Shown piece after piece: positions 16,102-24,769 of a stretch of 48,226 nt of DNA. The position numbers and the translations under genes are program-made. Under the pieces are notes generated by a model, which searched no databases, was not told the origin of the DNA, and saw nothing but the letters and a program-made list of their open reading frames with translations. Numbering within the stretch: the first letter of the stretch is position 1; every line of letters begins with the position of its first letter. This DNA comes from Komagataeibacter swingsii (GTDB lineage Bacteria > Pseudomonadota > Alphaproteobacteria > Acetobacterales > Acetobacteraceae): assembly GCF_003207895.1 (NCBI RefSeq), contig NZ_NKUB01000020.1, positions 1 through 48,226 on the forward strand. The letters run 5' to 3'.

Positions 16102-16166
16102 CCTGCTCCCGTTATCGGTGCGTACTTTCGATTGACCCCGTGTGGAAAGCCGATAGGCTAGGGGAC

Positions 16167-16185
16167 TGACCGAACTGATCGGTCA
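16167..16185. promoter_or_regulatory. TetR-type operator
   Basis: TGACCGA-ACTGA-TCGGTCA is a perfect 7-5-7 inverted repeat in the spacer between the TetR gene and the outer-membrane efflux gene. Its sequence resembles sites of AcrR/TetR-type repressors. Assignment to the adjacent TetR is by position. Confidence 0.65.
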
Positions 16186-16266
16186 ATTCATGGCATGGTC
16201 ACGAAACCATGCCAAGGGCATACAGGTTTATATCAACTGTTTTTGGGACAACAGGGGGCCGCGTTG

Positions 16267-17904
16267 GTGGGTAGGGGATTTTCATGGCGCACGGCGGTGG
16301 TTGGATTGTCGGTCATGACCGCCGGGTGCGCGGTCGGCCCGAACTTCCACAAGCCAACCCCGTGGACGCCCAGGGAGTATGGCGGCCCGAAGCGCATCCA
16401 GGCCACGAATGGCAAGGATGGCACGCCAGCGCAGGTCGCAAGCCAGACCACGCCCGATGATCCCGATACCGCGTGGTGGACCATCTTCAACGACCCCGAG
16501 CTGACAAAGCTGGAACAGCGCGTCGCGACCGATAACCTCGATGTCCGCCGCTATGCCTACCGCATGGCGCAAAGCCGCGCGGAACTGCGCATTGCAGGCG
16601 CCGAACGCTACCCCGCCATGTCCGCCACCGGGTCCTATGCCCGCCAGCAGTACAGCACCAAGATGCTGCAGCGGATCGTGACGGATGTGGAAAGCAGCCC
16701 GGGGGTGATGGAGCAGGCACCTGCCCTGGCTAACCTGCAACCCGGACAGGCCAAGATCCCCCTGTTCAACCAGTGGCGCGACAGCATTGACGCGACATGG
16801 GAAATTGACCTGTGGGGCCGCGTGCGCCGCCAGTACGAAGCCGCAGCCGCCCAGACGCAGGCCACGAACGAGGCCCGGCGCGGCATGCTGATTTCACGCC
16901 AGGCCGAAGTGGCGCGTGATTACATGGACCTGCGCAACACGCAGCAGCAGTTGCGCATTGTCATGGAAAACCGCGACGTGGCCAGTTCCATGCTGGACCT
17001 GAACCAGCAGCGCTACGCCAAGGGGCTGGCCAGCGACATGGAAGTGGAACAGGCCCGCGTGCAGTACCAGAACACGCTGGCGCAACTGCCCCAGCTTGAG
17101 CAGCAGCTGGTGGCCCAGGTCAACGCGCTCAGCCTGCTTATGGGCGAGCCGCCGCGCGCCCTGTCCGACGAACTGCTGACTGCCTCCGCCATTCCCCCCG
17201 TCCCGCCGCGCGTACCCGTCGGCGTGCCGTCCGAACTGGCGCGCCGCCGCCCCGATATCCGCCGCGCCGAAGCCAACCTGCATGCCGCAACCGCGCAGGT
17301 GGGCGAGGCAGTGGCCGAATTCTATCCGCGCGTGACGATCAATGCCGGGTTCGGGTTTGAATCCCTGTCCTTCCGCGACCTTGGTTTCTGGAACGCCAAG
17401 GCATGGAATGTCGGCCCGTCCATCACCCTGCCCATCTTCCAGGGCGGACGCCTGCGCGGGCAGCTGGAACTGCGCAAGGCCGCCCAGAAGGAGGCGGCCA
17501 TCAGCTACCAGCAGACCGTGCTGGGCGCATGGCATGACATTGACAACGCGCTGACCGCCTATACCGATGAACAGCTCCGCCACGACAACCTGACCCAGCG
17601 CATGGAAGCCAGCCACCATGCCCTGCAACTGGCGCAGGACCAGTACCGCCATGGCATGGTGACCTACCTGAACGTGCTGGACAGCCAGCGCCAGTACCTG
17701 GGCGCGCAATCCGACCTGACCACCAGCACGGCCACCATATCAGGCAATCTTGTCCGTCTTTACAACGCACTGGGCGGCGGCTGGGAAACCACGTACCCCG
17801 AACCCGCCCCCCGCACGAAGCAGGCGAAGGCGGCCCCGACCCCGGCTTCGACCACCCTGCCCGCCACCACCCCCAACCCCGTCACATCGCACCAACCGGC
17901 CTGA
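16267..17904 (+). CDS. RND efflux outer-membrane lipoprotein (NodT/OprM type)
   Basis: A 545-residue TolC-like protein. From GTG 16267 (AGGGGG 8 nt upstream) it has a lipoprotein signal peptide ending in the lipobox VMTAGC, then AVGPNFHKPTP, the usual start of mature NodT-family factors. Two copies of the outer-membrane efflux domain follow (coiled-coil helices such as QQLRIVMENRDVASSMLDLNQ). A proline- and threonine-rich tail follows residue about 500. The open frame extends to 16195 but lacks a signal there. No membrane-fusion or RND pump gene is adjacent, so it must pair with a pump encoded elsewhere. Probably controlled by the divergent TetR. Confidence 0.9.
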   Translation: MGRGFSWRTAVVGLSVMTAGCAVGPNFHKPTPWTPREYGGPKRIQATNGKDGTPAQVASQTTPDDPDTAWWTIFNDPELTKLEQRVATDNLDVRRYAYRMAQSRAELRIAGAERYPAMSATGSYARQQYSTKMLQRIVTDVESSPGVMEQAPALANLQPGQAKIPLFNQWRDSIDATWEIDLWGRVRRQYEAAAAQTQATNEARRGMLISRQAEVARDYMDLRNTQQQLRIVMENRDVASSMLDLNQQRYAKGLASDMEVEQARVQYQNTLAQLPQLEQQLVAQVNALSLLMGEPPRALSDELLTASAIPPVPPRVPVGVPSELARRRPDIRRAEANLHAATAQVGEAVAEFYPRVTINAGFGFESLSFRDLGFWNAKAWNVGPSITLPIFQGGRLRGQLELRKAAQKEAAISYQQTVLGAWHDIDNALTAYTDEQLRHDNLTQRMEASHHALQLAQDQYRHGMVTYLNVLDSQRQYLGAQSDLTTSTATISGNLVRLYNALGGGWETTYPEPAPRTKQAKAAPTPASTTLPATTPNPVTSHQPA

Positions 17905-17920
17905 ATCCGGTGTTAAAGGC

Positions 17921-17949
17921 TTGGCGCGCACGCGCCTTGCTAGTATAAG
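17921..17949 (+). promoter_or_regulatory. Putative dksA promoter
   Basis: TTGGCG and TATAAG are separated by 17 bp, with a GC-rich stretch (CCGCCCCG) just after the -10 box. GC-rich discriminators are typical of promoters under stringent control. The hairpin GGCGCG-CA-CGCGCC lies within the spacer. No start site can be shown. Confidence 0.4.
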
Positions 17950-18015
17950 CCGCCCCGTTCCCGACTGGATGGGCATACGCCGCCATACGGAACCACGGCG
18001 CAGGGACCTGTCATC

Positions 18016-18429
18016 ATGATTACATTGCCCCCCGATTATCGCCCTTCGGATGATGAGGAATTCATGAATCCGCAGCAGGTGGAATATTTCCGCCTCAAAC
18101 TGCTGAAATGGCGTGCGGACCTCCTCAAGGAAGCGGATGAGACACTTGCCAGCCTGTCAGAAGGCGGCATTCACGAAGCGGACATTACCGACCGCGCCAG
18201 TGTCGAGACGGACCGTGCGCTGGAACTGCGCACACGCGACCGGGCGCGCAAGCTGATTTCCAAGATCAACCAGGCGTTGCTGCGCGTCGAGGCCGGCACC
18301 TACGGCTATTGCGAGGAAACGGGCGAACCCATCGGCCTGAAACGGCTGGAAGCCCGCCCCATCGCAACCCTTTCGATCGAGGCGCAGGAACGCCACGAAC
18401 GCATGGAACGCATCCACCGCGACGACTGA
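18016..18429 (+). CDS. dksA: RNA polymerase-binding transcription factor DksA
   Basis: A 137-residue protein with a coiled-coil N-terminal half (residues 18-100, YFRLKLLKWRADLLKEADE), the DITDRASVETDRA tip region with the key Asp residues, and a C-terminal zinc-finger-like part GTYGYCEETGEPIGLKRLEA. Only one of the four zinc cysteines is kept, as in the cysteine-poor DksA of alphaproteobacteria. It works with ppGpp at RNA polymerase in the stringent response. The start at 18016 could instead be ATG 18064 (MNPQQVEYF). Confidence 0.92.
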   Translation: MITLPPDYRPSDDEEFMNPQQVEYFRLKLLKWRADLLKEADETLASLSEGGIHEADITDRASVETDRALELRTRDRARKLISKINQALLRVEAGTYGYCEETGEPIGLKRLEARPIATLSIEAQERHERMERIHRDD

Positions 18430-18527
18430 TCACGCCTGCCTTCCGGCTGGATGACCCCAATTTGCCAGAATACGACAAAAGGGGGTTGCCAGCCGATGCA
18501 GGAAAAGTTAGGAAGCGCGCATACAGT

Positions 18528-18602
<75 letters not shown>

Positions 18603-18667
18603 TGATTTTCCTGGACTTTGTTGTTCCGCATTTCCGTGTTGTCTGGTCCACGTGGACCGGAGGATAC

Positions 18668-18910
18668 TGATAGGGCATCAGTGGCCTTTGCCAGCCAGTC
18701 CGGGCCATGGTGGCCGTAGGGCCGAGCTCGGCCATCTCGACACCGTTTCCCAAAAAATTTGGCGACCATCTGCAATGGTACGCCCGCCATTACCATCCAT
18801 GTGGCGCAGATATGCCGCAGGGTATGAGGGGTCACATCATCCAGGCCCGCTTTCGCGACGCGCCTGCTGAACGCTGTCCTGATCTTGTGGATCGGCTTCC
18901 GCCGCCCGGT
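18668..18910 (-). pseudogene. Tyrosine recombinase (phage integrase) remnant
   Basis: In the minus-strand frame the piece GRRKPIHKIRTAFSRRVAKA leads to TPHTLRHICATWMVMAGVPL, which holds the H-x-x-R-H box of tyrosine recombinases. After VAKFFG the frame is lost: GVEMAEL is found in another frame and then YGHHGPDWLAKATDAL returns in the first one. At least two frameshifts are needed, and no nucleophile tyrosine is well placed except in the YGHH piece. The N-terminal half is not recognisable. It lies beside tRNA-Thr and marks a decayed integrated element. Confidence 0.75.
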
Positions 18911-19317
18911 ACGCGGGCCAGATGGCCCCCCCAGCACCCCGGCGAATACGAAAGCAACCGATCCCGGATCATCCGGCAACACTGTTCCCATGTAGGGACA
19001 CGATGATCTGTTCAGCCATGCGCCAAGTGATGATGGTCGGAATCGGTTGACTGCTACAGCCCCGACCTCGTGGTTGGACGGCCGATGAAGGCCGGGACTG
19101 CGCGCGCAAGATAGACAACCCATGCGTGTATTTATGTAAAGAAACACAACCTAAGGTAACCGCCCGCGAGGCGGTTTTTTTATGGAGACATCATTCATGG
19201 GGGCGTCATCTCCGGCGCGGGCGGCATGGTCGTCCCCATCGGGCTACGGCGCACGCCCCTGCTCAAACGGCTATGGGACCGTAGGCATAAACCAATCCGG
19301 GTATTCGTGACGGGTCG
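18911..19317. other. Decayed region next to the integrase remnant
   Basis: About 400 bp with no intact gene. Apart from the terminator at 19158-19181, one frame at 19200-19320 reads GVISGAGGMVVPIGLRR and then RVFVTGR before a stop, with no clear start. It might be a phage-gene fragment, but I cannot name it. Confidence 0.35.
19158..19181 (+). terminator. Rho-independent terminator-like hairpin
   Basis: AACCGCC-CGCGA-GGCGGTT is followed by five further T residues. It lies in the decayed region between the integrase remnant and the next small gene; which transcript it ends is unclear. Confidence 0.6.
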
Positions 19318-19494
19318 CTAGCGCATAAGGTCCGACAGGGCATCGAGTTTGTCAGCTATTGCGGCCACGCCTGAACGCAGGGTGTCTGTAACCGGCCCCG
19401 CAGGCTCCATACTGGCAGACAAGTTCTGTACGTCTGAGCGGATTTCATCCAGAAGTGTCCGGCGCTCCGCAAGCAGGCCATCTTCATCTTCCAT
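19318..19494 (-). CDS. Small acidic helical protein, unknown
   Basis: A 58-residue frame beginning MEDEDGLLAERRTLLDEI and ending KLDALSDLMR, rich in heptad-like leucines, so probably a short coiled coil. ATG 19494 has GGGAAGAGG upstream, a good ribosome site. I do not recognise it; its place in a decayed integrated element suggests a phage or accessory origin. A hairpin (19513-19532) lies in its leader. Confidence 0.5.
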   Translation of the reverse strand: MEDEDGLLAERRTLLDEIRSDVQNLSASMEPAGPVTDTLRSGVAAIADKLDALSDLMR

Positions 19495-19512
19495 GAGCCT
19501 CTTCCCTCTCCC

Positions 19513-19532
19513 GCATCCCCGTTCGGGGATGC
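19513..19532. promoter_or_regulatory. Leader hairpin of the small gene
   Basis: GCATCCCC-GTTC-GGGGATGC is a perfect 8-bp stem with a tetraloop, 18 bp upstream of the small gene's start codon and just before its ribosome site. No T-run follows, so it is not a typical terminator. Confidence 0.35.
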
Positions 19533-19716
19533 AGGCAGTGTATGGCGTGAAGGGAGGAAACGCAAAACCTGGCTGTCGATCGGGTGCGTATGCCGCCATG
19601 GTTGCCGGACCGGGTCACCACGCAGGAGGGGCAAAGGGTGTCACTTGTTCTTGTGAAGCACAGGGGTCCCATATTAAAGCAGTGCCGCAGGCGGGGACGG
19701 GAGCGGTAGGCACCTC

Positions 19717-21177
19717 ATGATCGAGAACATGCATTTCGGAAACATTGCCATCGTGGGCGATGTGATACTGGACCGCTATATTTCCGGCCGGATTGACCGT
19801 ATCTCCCCCGAGGCCCCCGTGCCGGTGCTGGTGCATGAGCACCTCGATACCGTTGCCGGCGGGGCCGCCAATGTAGCGGCGAATGCCGCGGCACTGGGTG
19901 CGCGCGTCTCGCTTGTCGGGTTGGTGGGCACGGACGATCATGCAGCCCGGCTGGCCCGCACCCTTGCATGCTGGGACCATATCGATATCAACGGCCTGGT
20001 GCGGGATGCCAGTCGGCAGACCACGACCAAGACGCGGGTCATGAGCGGACGACAGCAGATCGTGCGCATCGATAACGAGGATACCCACCCCCCTGCCCCC
20101 GCCATGCAGGCCGAACTGGTGGAGAAGGCATATACGGCCATAGACAGGGCCGACATCCTGATCTGCTCGGATTATGGCAAGGGCGTGCTGGATGACGGTG
20201 TGCTGGAAAAAATCATTGCCCGCGCGCGCATGCGGGGCATTCCGGTCATCGTCGATCCCAAGCGCACGTCCTTTGCCGCCTATCGGGGGGCGACGCTGGT
20301 GACACCCAACCGGAAGGAACTGGCACGGGTCACCGGCCTGCCGGTCAGCACGGACGCGCAGATCATGACGGCTGCCCGGATGGCGGGCGCGCAGTTTGGC
20401 GGCAGCGTACTGGTCACGCGCTCGGAAGAAGGCATGACGCTGTGGCGGGATGACGGGGCGGTCAGCCATGTGCGCAGCCGGGCGACCGAGGTGTTTGACG
20501 TCTCTGGCGCCGGGGACTGCGTGGTCGCGACCGTGGCCGCGATCCTTTCGGCGGGGCAGTCCATGGAAACGGCGGTGACCATCGCCAACACGGCCGCCGC
20601 CGTGGCGGTGGGCAAGCTGGGCACGACAACCGTTTCACGCACGGAACTCAGCCACGCCCTGATGCGCGACATGCCGGATTCGGGTAAATGCGTCTCCCTT
20701 GAACAGGCGGCCGCCATGGCGCGGGACTGGCGGCACCATGGGGCGCGGGTCGTCTTTACCAATGGGTGTTTCGACCTGCTGCATCCGGGGCATATATCGC
20801 TGATACAGGGGGCTGCGGCACAGGGGGACAAGCTGATCGTGGCGCTGAACACCGATCGCTCCGTCCGCCGCCTGAAGGGGGAAAGCCGCCCCATACAGGA
20901 TGAACGCGCGCGGGCCACCGTGATCGGCGCGCTGCGCAATGTCGACCTGGTTGTGCTGTTTGACCAGGACACGCCGGAAGAGGCCATCCGCGCGATCCTG
21001 CCCGATGTCATCGTAAAGGGTGCGGATTACCGCGAGGACGAGGTGGTGGGCGGCGATATCGTGAAAGCCAATGGCGGCCGCGTCGTGCTGGTTGACATCA
21101 TGCCCGGCCGGTCAACCACATCGCTTGTGCGGCAGGCGGGCGGCCAGCCCCGGGCCGAGAGTGATACCACAGCGTGA
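19717..21177 (+). CDS. hldE: Bifunctional heptose-7-phosphate kinase / heptose-1-phosphate adenylyltransferase
   Basis: A 486-residue protein with two domains. Residues 1-325 are a PfkB-type kinase: GGAANVAANAAALGA near 50 and the catalytic FDVSGAGD at 260-267. Residues 340-480 are a nucleotidyltransferase with TNGCFDLLHPGH (349-359), holding the HxGH motif. It makes ADP-heptose from D-glycero-beta-D-manno-heptose 7-phosphate for the lipopolysaccharide core, after GmhA and with GmhB in between. Full-length for HldE. The stop overlaps the GTG start of the AGE-family gene, so the two are co-translated. Confidence 0.95.
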   Translation: MIENMHFGNIAIVGDVILDRYISGRIDRISPEAPVPVLVHEHLDTVAGGAANVAANAAALGARVSLVGLVGTDDHAARLARTLACWDHIDINGLVRDASRQTTTKTRVMSGRQQIVRIDNEDTHPPAPAMQAELVEKAYTAIDRADILICSDYGKGVLDDGVLEKIIARARMRGIPVIVDPKRTSFAAYRGATLVTPNRKELARVTGLPVSTDAQIMTAARMAGAQFGGSVLVTRSEEGMTLWRDDGAVSHVRSRATEVFDVSGAGDCVVATVAAILSAGQSMETAVTIANTAAAVAVGKLGTTTVSRTELSHALMRDMPDSGKCVSLEQAAAMARDWRHHGARVVFTNGCFDLLHPGHISLIQGAAAQGDKLIVALNTDRSVRRLKGESRPIQDERARATVIGALRNVDLVVLFDQDTPEEAIRAILPDVIVKGADYREDEVVGGDIVKANGGRVVLVDIMPGRSTTSLVRQAGGQPRAESDTTA

Positions 21178-22340
21178 CACCCGACCGCTTCCAGGCATGG
21201 GCTGTCCGGCAGGCCCTGCCGCTATGGTCTGAAAACGGGTTCGACAGGGATCGGACCCTGTTCCACGAACGGCTGGATTTCAGCGGGCGGCCCATCATCC
21301 TGCCCGCCCTGCGCCTGATGGTGCAGGCGCGCCAGATCGCGACCTATTGCCGCGCGGCCCTGCGCGGCGACCATGACGCGGGCGATCTGGCGCTGCGCTG
21401 CCTTGCGGAAGTCGAACACCGCTATCACCGTGCCGATGGCGCGGCGGGCTGGATATTCTCCCTCGCTCCCGATGGGCGGCCTGCCGACCGGCGGCGTGAC
21501 CTGTACGGCCATGCCTTCATCCTGTACGCCCATGCATGGGCCTGCCGCCTGTCGGGTGATCCGGGGCTGCGACGCCGTACGGGAGAGATGGCGACCGAAC
21601 TGGAAACCATTTTCAGCACGCCCGGCCCGGGCTTCATGGATGCCGTGCCGCCGCAGGACGCCATCCGGCGCCAAAATCCGCACATGCACCTGCTGGAATC
21701 GTGGCTGGCCCTGTTCGAGGCCACGGGAGAGGATATTTACCGCCACCGCGCGGCCGGGCTGGTCACGCTGGCCATCACGCACTTCATTGACCCGGCAAGC
21801 GGCCTGCTGCTGGAAGATTTCACCACGGACTGGCGTCCCCTACACCCGGCGGGCCAGAACCGGGCGGAACCGGGGCACCTGCTGGAATGGTCATGGCTGC
21901 TGCACGAATACCTGCGCCTGTGCGCGCCACGGGATGCGGATGCGATCCGCCAGGTCGCCATGCGGCTCCATACGACCGCGCTGGCCCATACCGCATCCGT
22001 CCATCCACCCGTCATCCGCAATGCCGTGGGACAGGACGGACGGATCGTGGATGAGGGCACGCGCATCTGGCCCCAGACGGAACTGATCCGTTCCCTTGGC
22101 ATGAATACGGCATCACCCGCCCTGATTGCGGGCGTACTGGCGCATTTCGCCACCCATTACATTCCCCCCAACCTGAATGGAGGATGGATCGACCGCCTCA
22201 ACGCGGACGGGACACCGGCAATGGACCACATGCCCGCCAGTTCGCTTTACCACATTTATGGGGCGGTCTGTGACCTGACCGATGGCAGGAAGGCGGGATG
22301 TCGGAACGCGGCAGGCAGGCTTTCGCACTCCGGACCGTGA
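21174..22340 (+). CDS. AGE-family (N-acylglucosamine 2-epimerase-like) sugar epimerase/isomerase
   Basis: A 388-residue (alpha/alpha)6-barrel protein. It has the family segments DLYGHAFILYAHAWACRL, NPHMHLLESWLALFEATG, EPGHLLEWSWLL and MPASSLYHIYGA, which line the active site with His and Glu/Arg residues. AGE members include N-acetylglucosamine 2-epimerase, cellobiose 2-epimerase and mannose/aldose isomerases; the precise substrate is not clear. The start GTG 21174 overlaps the hldE stop by 4 bp, suggesting a role in making a surface sugar or a heptose-related step. Confidence 0.85.
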   Translation: MTPDRFQAWAVRQALPLWSENGFDRDRTLFHERLDFSGRPIILPALRLMVQARQIATYCRAALRGDHDAGDLALRCLAEVEHRYHRADGAAGWIFSLAPDGRPADRRRDLYGHAFILYAHAWACRLSGDPGLRRRTGEMATELETIFSTPGPGFMDAVPPQDAIRRQNPHMHLLESWLALFEATGEDIYRHRAAGLVTLAITHFIDPASGLLLEDFTTDWRPLHPAGQNRAEPGHLLEWSWLLHEYLRLCAPRDADAIRQVAMRLHTTALAHTASVHPPVIRNAVGQDGRIVDEGTRIWPQTELIRSLGMNTASPALIAGVLAHFATHYIPPNLNGGWIDRLNADGTPAMDHMPASSLYHIYGAVCDLTDGRKAGCRNAAGRLSHSGP

Positions 22341-22397
22341 TATCAACCGGATCGGCTGGCGTGGCGGCGGGCGGGCCGCCGATAAAAATTTCCGGGC

Positions 22398-22464
22398 GTC
22401 GTCATTTTTCAGCAAAGGCGGCGTTGCCTGAAGCTTGCTGGAAAAAGCGTCACCAAAAACTTCC
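22398..22464 (-). repeat. Intergenic hairpin repeat, copy F (diverged)
   Basis: A degenerate copy: the arm GCAAAGGCGGCGTTGCCTG, then AAGCTTGCTGGAAAAAGCG and TCACCAAAAACTTCC. Several stem positions are mutated, so it is an older copy. It lies 3 bp from the stop of the minus-strand gene at 22467. Confidence 0.65.
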
Positions 22465-22466
22465 GG

Positions 22467-22916
22467 TTACGGTCCATCCAGCCCGAGGGCCGCGATATCC
22501 GCGGGCGGCCCCGCCAGCATGCAGGCAACCCCGGTCGTGCGGTCCACCACCATGCGGATGTCCACCGGGCCTTCCGCGCCAAACAGGTCGGATGTCACGA
22601 CATAGGCCGGGCGCAGGGGTTCATCCGTGGTGGCGTCATGGCGCGCCACCTCCGTCATGATGCGGCCCAGCGCCTGTTCCAGCCCATCCATGACGCGTGA
22701 AGGGGCAAGGCGCGGGTGCTGGGGCGTACCGTCACCGGCGCAGTGCAGTTCCAGCAGCTTCGCCCATGCGGCAGTGGGGATGAACATGGGCATGCGCGAC
22801 CCGTCATTATGCCGCTCGGCATGCATGATGCGCCGCGTATTGGCCAGTTCGATGACATCGACGCGCGGCAGGTCATCACCAATCCGGGCGGCCACGGTAC
22901 GGGGCGTATCGGTCAT
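22467..22916 (-). CDS. Conserved-looking protein of unknown function, third in c-di-GMP operon
   Basis: A 149-residue soluble protein, no signal or membrane segment. It has VDVIELANTRRIMHAERHN at the start and RPAYVVTSDLFGAEGPVDIR near the end. I do not recognise the family. Its ATG overlaps the stop codon of the broken cyclase gene by 4 bp (22913-22916), so it belongs to the same operon. In the cdg1 operon described in Komagataeibacter xylinus an extra gene of unknown role also follows dgc1; whether this is its counterpart would need a comparison. Confidence 0.7.
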   Translation of the reverse strand: MTDTPRTVAARIGDDLPRVDVIELANTRRIMHAERHNDGSRMPMFIPTAAWAKLLELHCAGDGTPQHPRLAPSRVMDGLEQALGRIMTEVARHDATTDEPLRPAYVVTSDLFGAEGPVDIRMVVDRTTGVACMLAGPPADIAALGLDGP

Positions 22917-23437
22917 GCGCGGGTTGCTCCATCAAAATGCGATGGCAGCCGGAGGATATCCTGCGATGACAGGGCGGAAGAGATGTAGAAGCCCTGTATG
23001 CGCTCCGGCTTCATCTGCATGACCAGGTCGAACTGTTCACGGTTTTCGACGCCTTCGACCGTGATTTCCATCCCGAAGCCCTGCCCCATGTCGATCAGGC
23101 TGGACAGGACCATGCAGGCATCGGGGTTGCCGACGATATTGGCGACCATGCTCTGGTCGATCTTGACCTGTGAAAAGGGCAGTTCGCGCAGGTGGTTCAG
23201 CACGGTAATCCCCTTGCCGAAATTATCCAGCGCAATGCGGAAACCCGAACGGGCCAGTTCGCGCAGGTTGCGGATGCCCTGATCCGCCCGGCGGCCATGC
23301 AGCATCGCCTCGGTCACCTCCAGCACGAAGCTGTCCGGGGACATGTTGAAGCGCCTGAGCGATTCCTCCAGCTCGCGCTGGTAGTCATCGCGGATCAGGT
23401 CCATGCGCGACAGGTTGATGGCAAGCTGGCGCGGGGG
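22913..23437 (-). pseudogene. C-terminal EAL fragment of the diguanylate cyclase gene, cut off by in-frame TAG
   Basis: It continues the frame of the upstream cyclase directly after TAG (23438-23440), reading PPRQLAINLSRMDLIRDDY and then the rest of an EAL domain (FVLEVTEAMLHGR; VKIDQSMVANIVGN; MEITVEGVENREQFD). The loop-6 motif that should read DDFGTG is DNFGKG, so this EAL half was already degenerate as a phosphodiesterase. An internal ATG at 23404 could allow restart, but it has no clear ribosome site. Confidence 0.85.
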
Positions 23438-24646
23438 CTAGCCCTTCTCGTTCCACATGAGCACGTCACGGCGGAACGCCTCGATCATGCGTGGCCCCAT
23501 GGCCTGCGCCAGGCCGGCATCGGTGAACACGTCGGAAAAATCCTCCGCCGCCAGCAGCCCGCGTTCGGGGTGCTGCCAGCGCAGCAGCGCCTCGATCTGG
23601 TCCATTTCAAGCGTGCGGCAGTTCAGGATCGGCTGGTAATAGACCTCGAACTGGTTGCGTTCGACACCGCACCGCGCCTCGCTCAGGATGGATACGCGGG
23701 CCTGCGCGCGCTCACGCAGGTTGCGGGTGAACATCTGCGACTGCTTGCCGCCCGCGCGCTTGGCGGCATACATCGCCATGTCGGCGTTTTTCTGCACGTC
23801 TTCCATCGTGTCGGTGCCATCCAGCAGCACCGCGCCGATGCTGCCCGCGACGCTGACCGTCACCGTTTCAATGTCGATGGGACGTTCCAGCACGCCCTGC
23901 AGGCGGTCCATGTACCGCTCCAGCGATACATCCTCCAGCGTGCGGTGCAGGATCACCGCGAACTCATCCCCGCCCAGGCGGCTGACAGGGTCATCGGGGT
24001 GGGTCATTTCAATCAGGCGCGAGGCAATGGCGCGCAGCACGATGTCGCCGGCATGATGGCCATGCACGTCATTGATCTGCTTGAAACCATCAAGGTCGAA
24101 CATGGCCAGGGCGGCCTGGGGCACCCCGCCACCGGCAGGCTCGCGGCAGCGCGCGATCTCATCGGCCAGCGCGGTGTTGAACCCGCCACGGTTCAGCAGC
24201 CCCGTCAGCGTATCCGTTTCCGCCAGTTCACACAGGCGGTCACGGGTATTCATCAGTTCGGTGATCTCGAACCGGCTGGCGACGTAACCCAGTATCCGGC
24301 CCTGCCTGTCCTTTTTGGGAATGATGGTGGTCGCCACCCAGTACAGCGACCCGTCCTTGGCGCGGTTGCAGATATTGCCCTGCCACAGTTCGCCTGCCTC
24401 GATCGTGCGGTACAGGTCACGGAAGAAATCAGCGTCATGATAGCCGGAATTGACGATACGGTGCGTGGAACCGAGCAGTTCCGCCCGCGAGTACTGGCTG
24501 ATTTCGCAAAAACGGTCATTCACGTAGGTGATGACCCCCTTTGTGTCGGTAATGGCGACGATCAGCACACTATCAACCAGGTCGGCCCAGAAATCCGAAT
24601 CCTGGTGTGTCAGTGCCCGCAGCCGATCATCGTGTTGCAATGCCAT
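23438..24646 (-). CDS. Diguanylate cyclase (PAS-GGDEF), truncated in its EAL domain
   Basis: A 402-residue product: PAS at about 20-135 (VAITDTKGVITYVNDRFCEI), GGDEF domain 140-310 with intact active site GGDEF at 225-229, and the first ~70 residues of an EAL domain (EAL at 352-354). No RxxD inhibitory site precedes GGDEF. The frame then meets TAG, while the rest of the EAL domain continues in frame for 174 more codons. Without the stop the protein would be 577 residues, the size and layout of Komagataeibacter Dgc proteins, which make the c-di-GMP that activates cellulose synthase. The cyclase domain may stay active. It follows the phosphodiesterase gene by 123 bp, in the pdeA-dgc order. Confidence 0.85.
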   Translation of the reverse strand: MALQHDDRLRALTHQDSDFWADLVDSVLIVAITDTKGVITYVNDRFCEISQYSRAELLGSTHRIVNSGYHDADFFRDLYRTIEAGELWQGNICNRAKDGSLYWVATTIIPKKDRQGRILGYVASRFEITELMNTRDRLCELAETDTLTGLLNRGGFNTALADEIARCREPAGGGVPQAALAMFDLDGFKQINDVHGHHAGDIVLRAIASRLIEMTHPDDPVSRLGGDEFAVILHRTLEDVSLERYMDRLQGVLERPIDIETVTVSVAGSIGAVLLDGTDTMEDVQKNADMAMYAAKRAGGKQSQMFTRNLRERAQARVSILSEARCGVERNQFEVYYQPILNCRTLEMDQIEALLRWQHPERGLLAAEDFSDVFTDAGLAQAMGPRMIEAFRRDVLMWNEKG

Positions 24647-24769
24647 ATTCCCGCCTGGAACCTACAATAAAAAACAGAACAGAATGCTTCATGGAATCAG
24701 CCCGGCAACAGGACCGGAACAGTGCATGATATACCCATGCGGCTTCACCAGACCAGAGACCACGCCATA

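Noticed and set aside
23192-24670. 492-codon plus frame opposite the cyclase
   Set aside because: Antisense of the GGDEF/EAL gene; composition typical of shadow frames.
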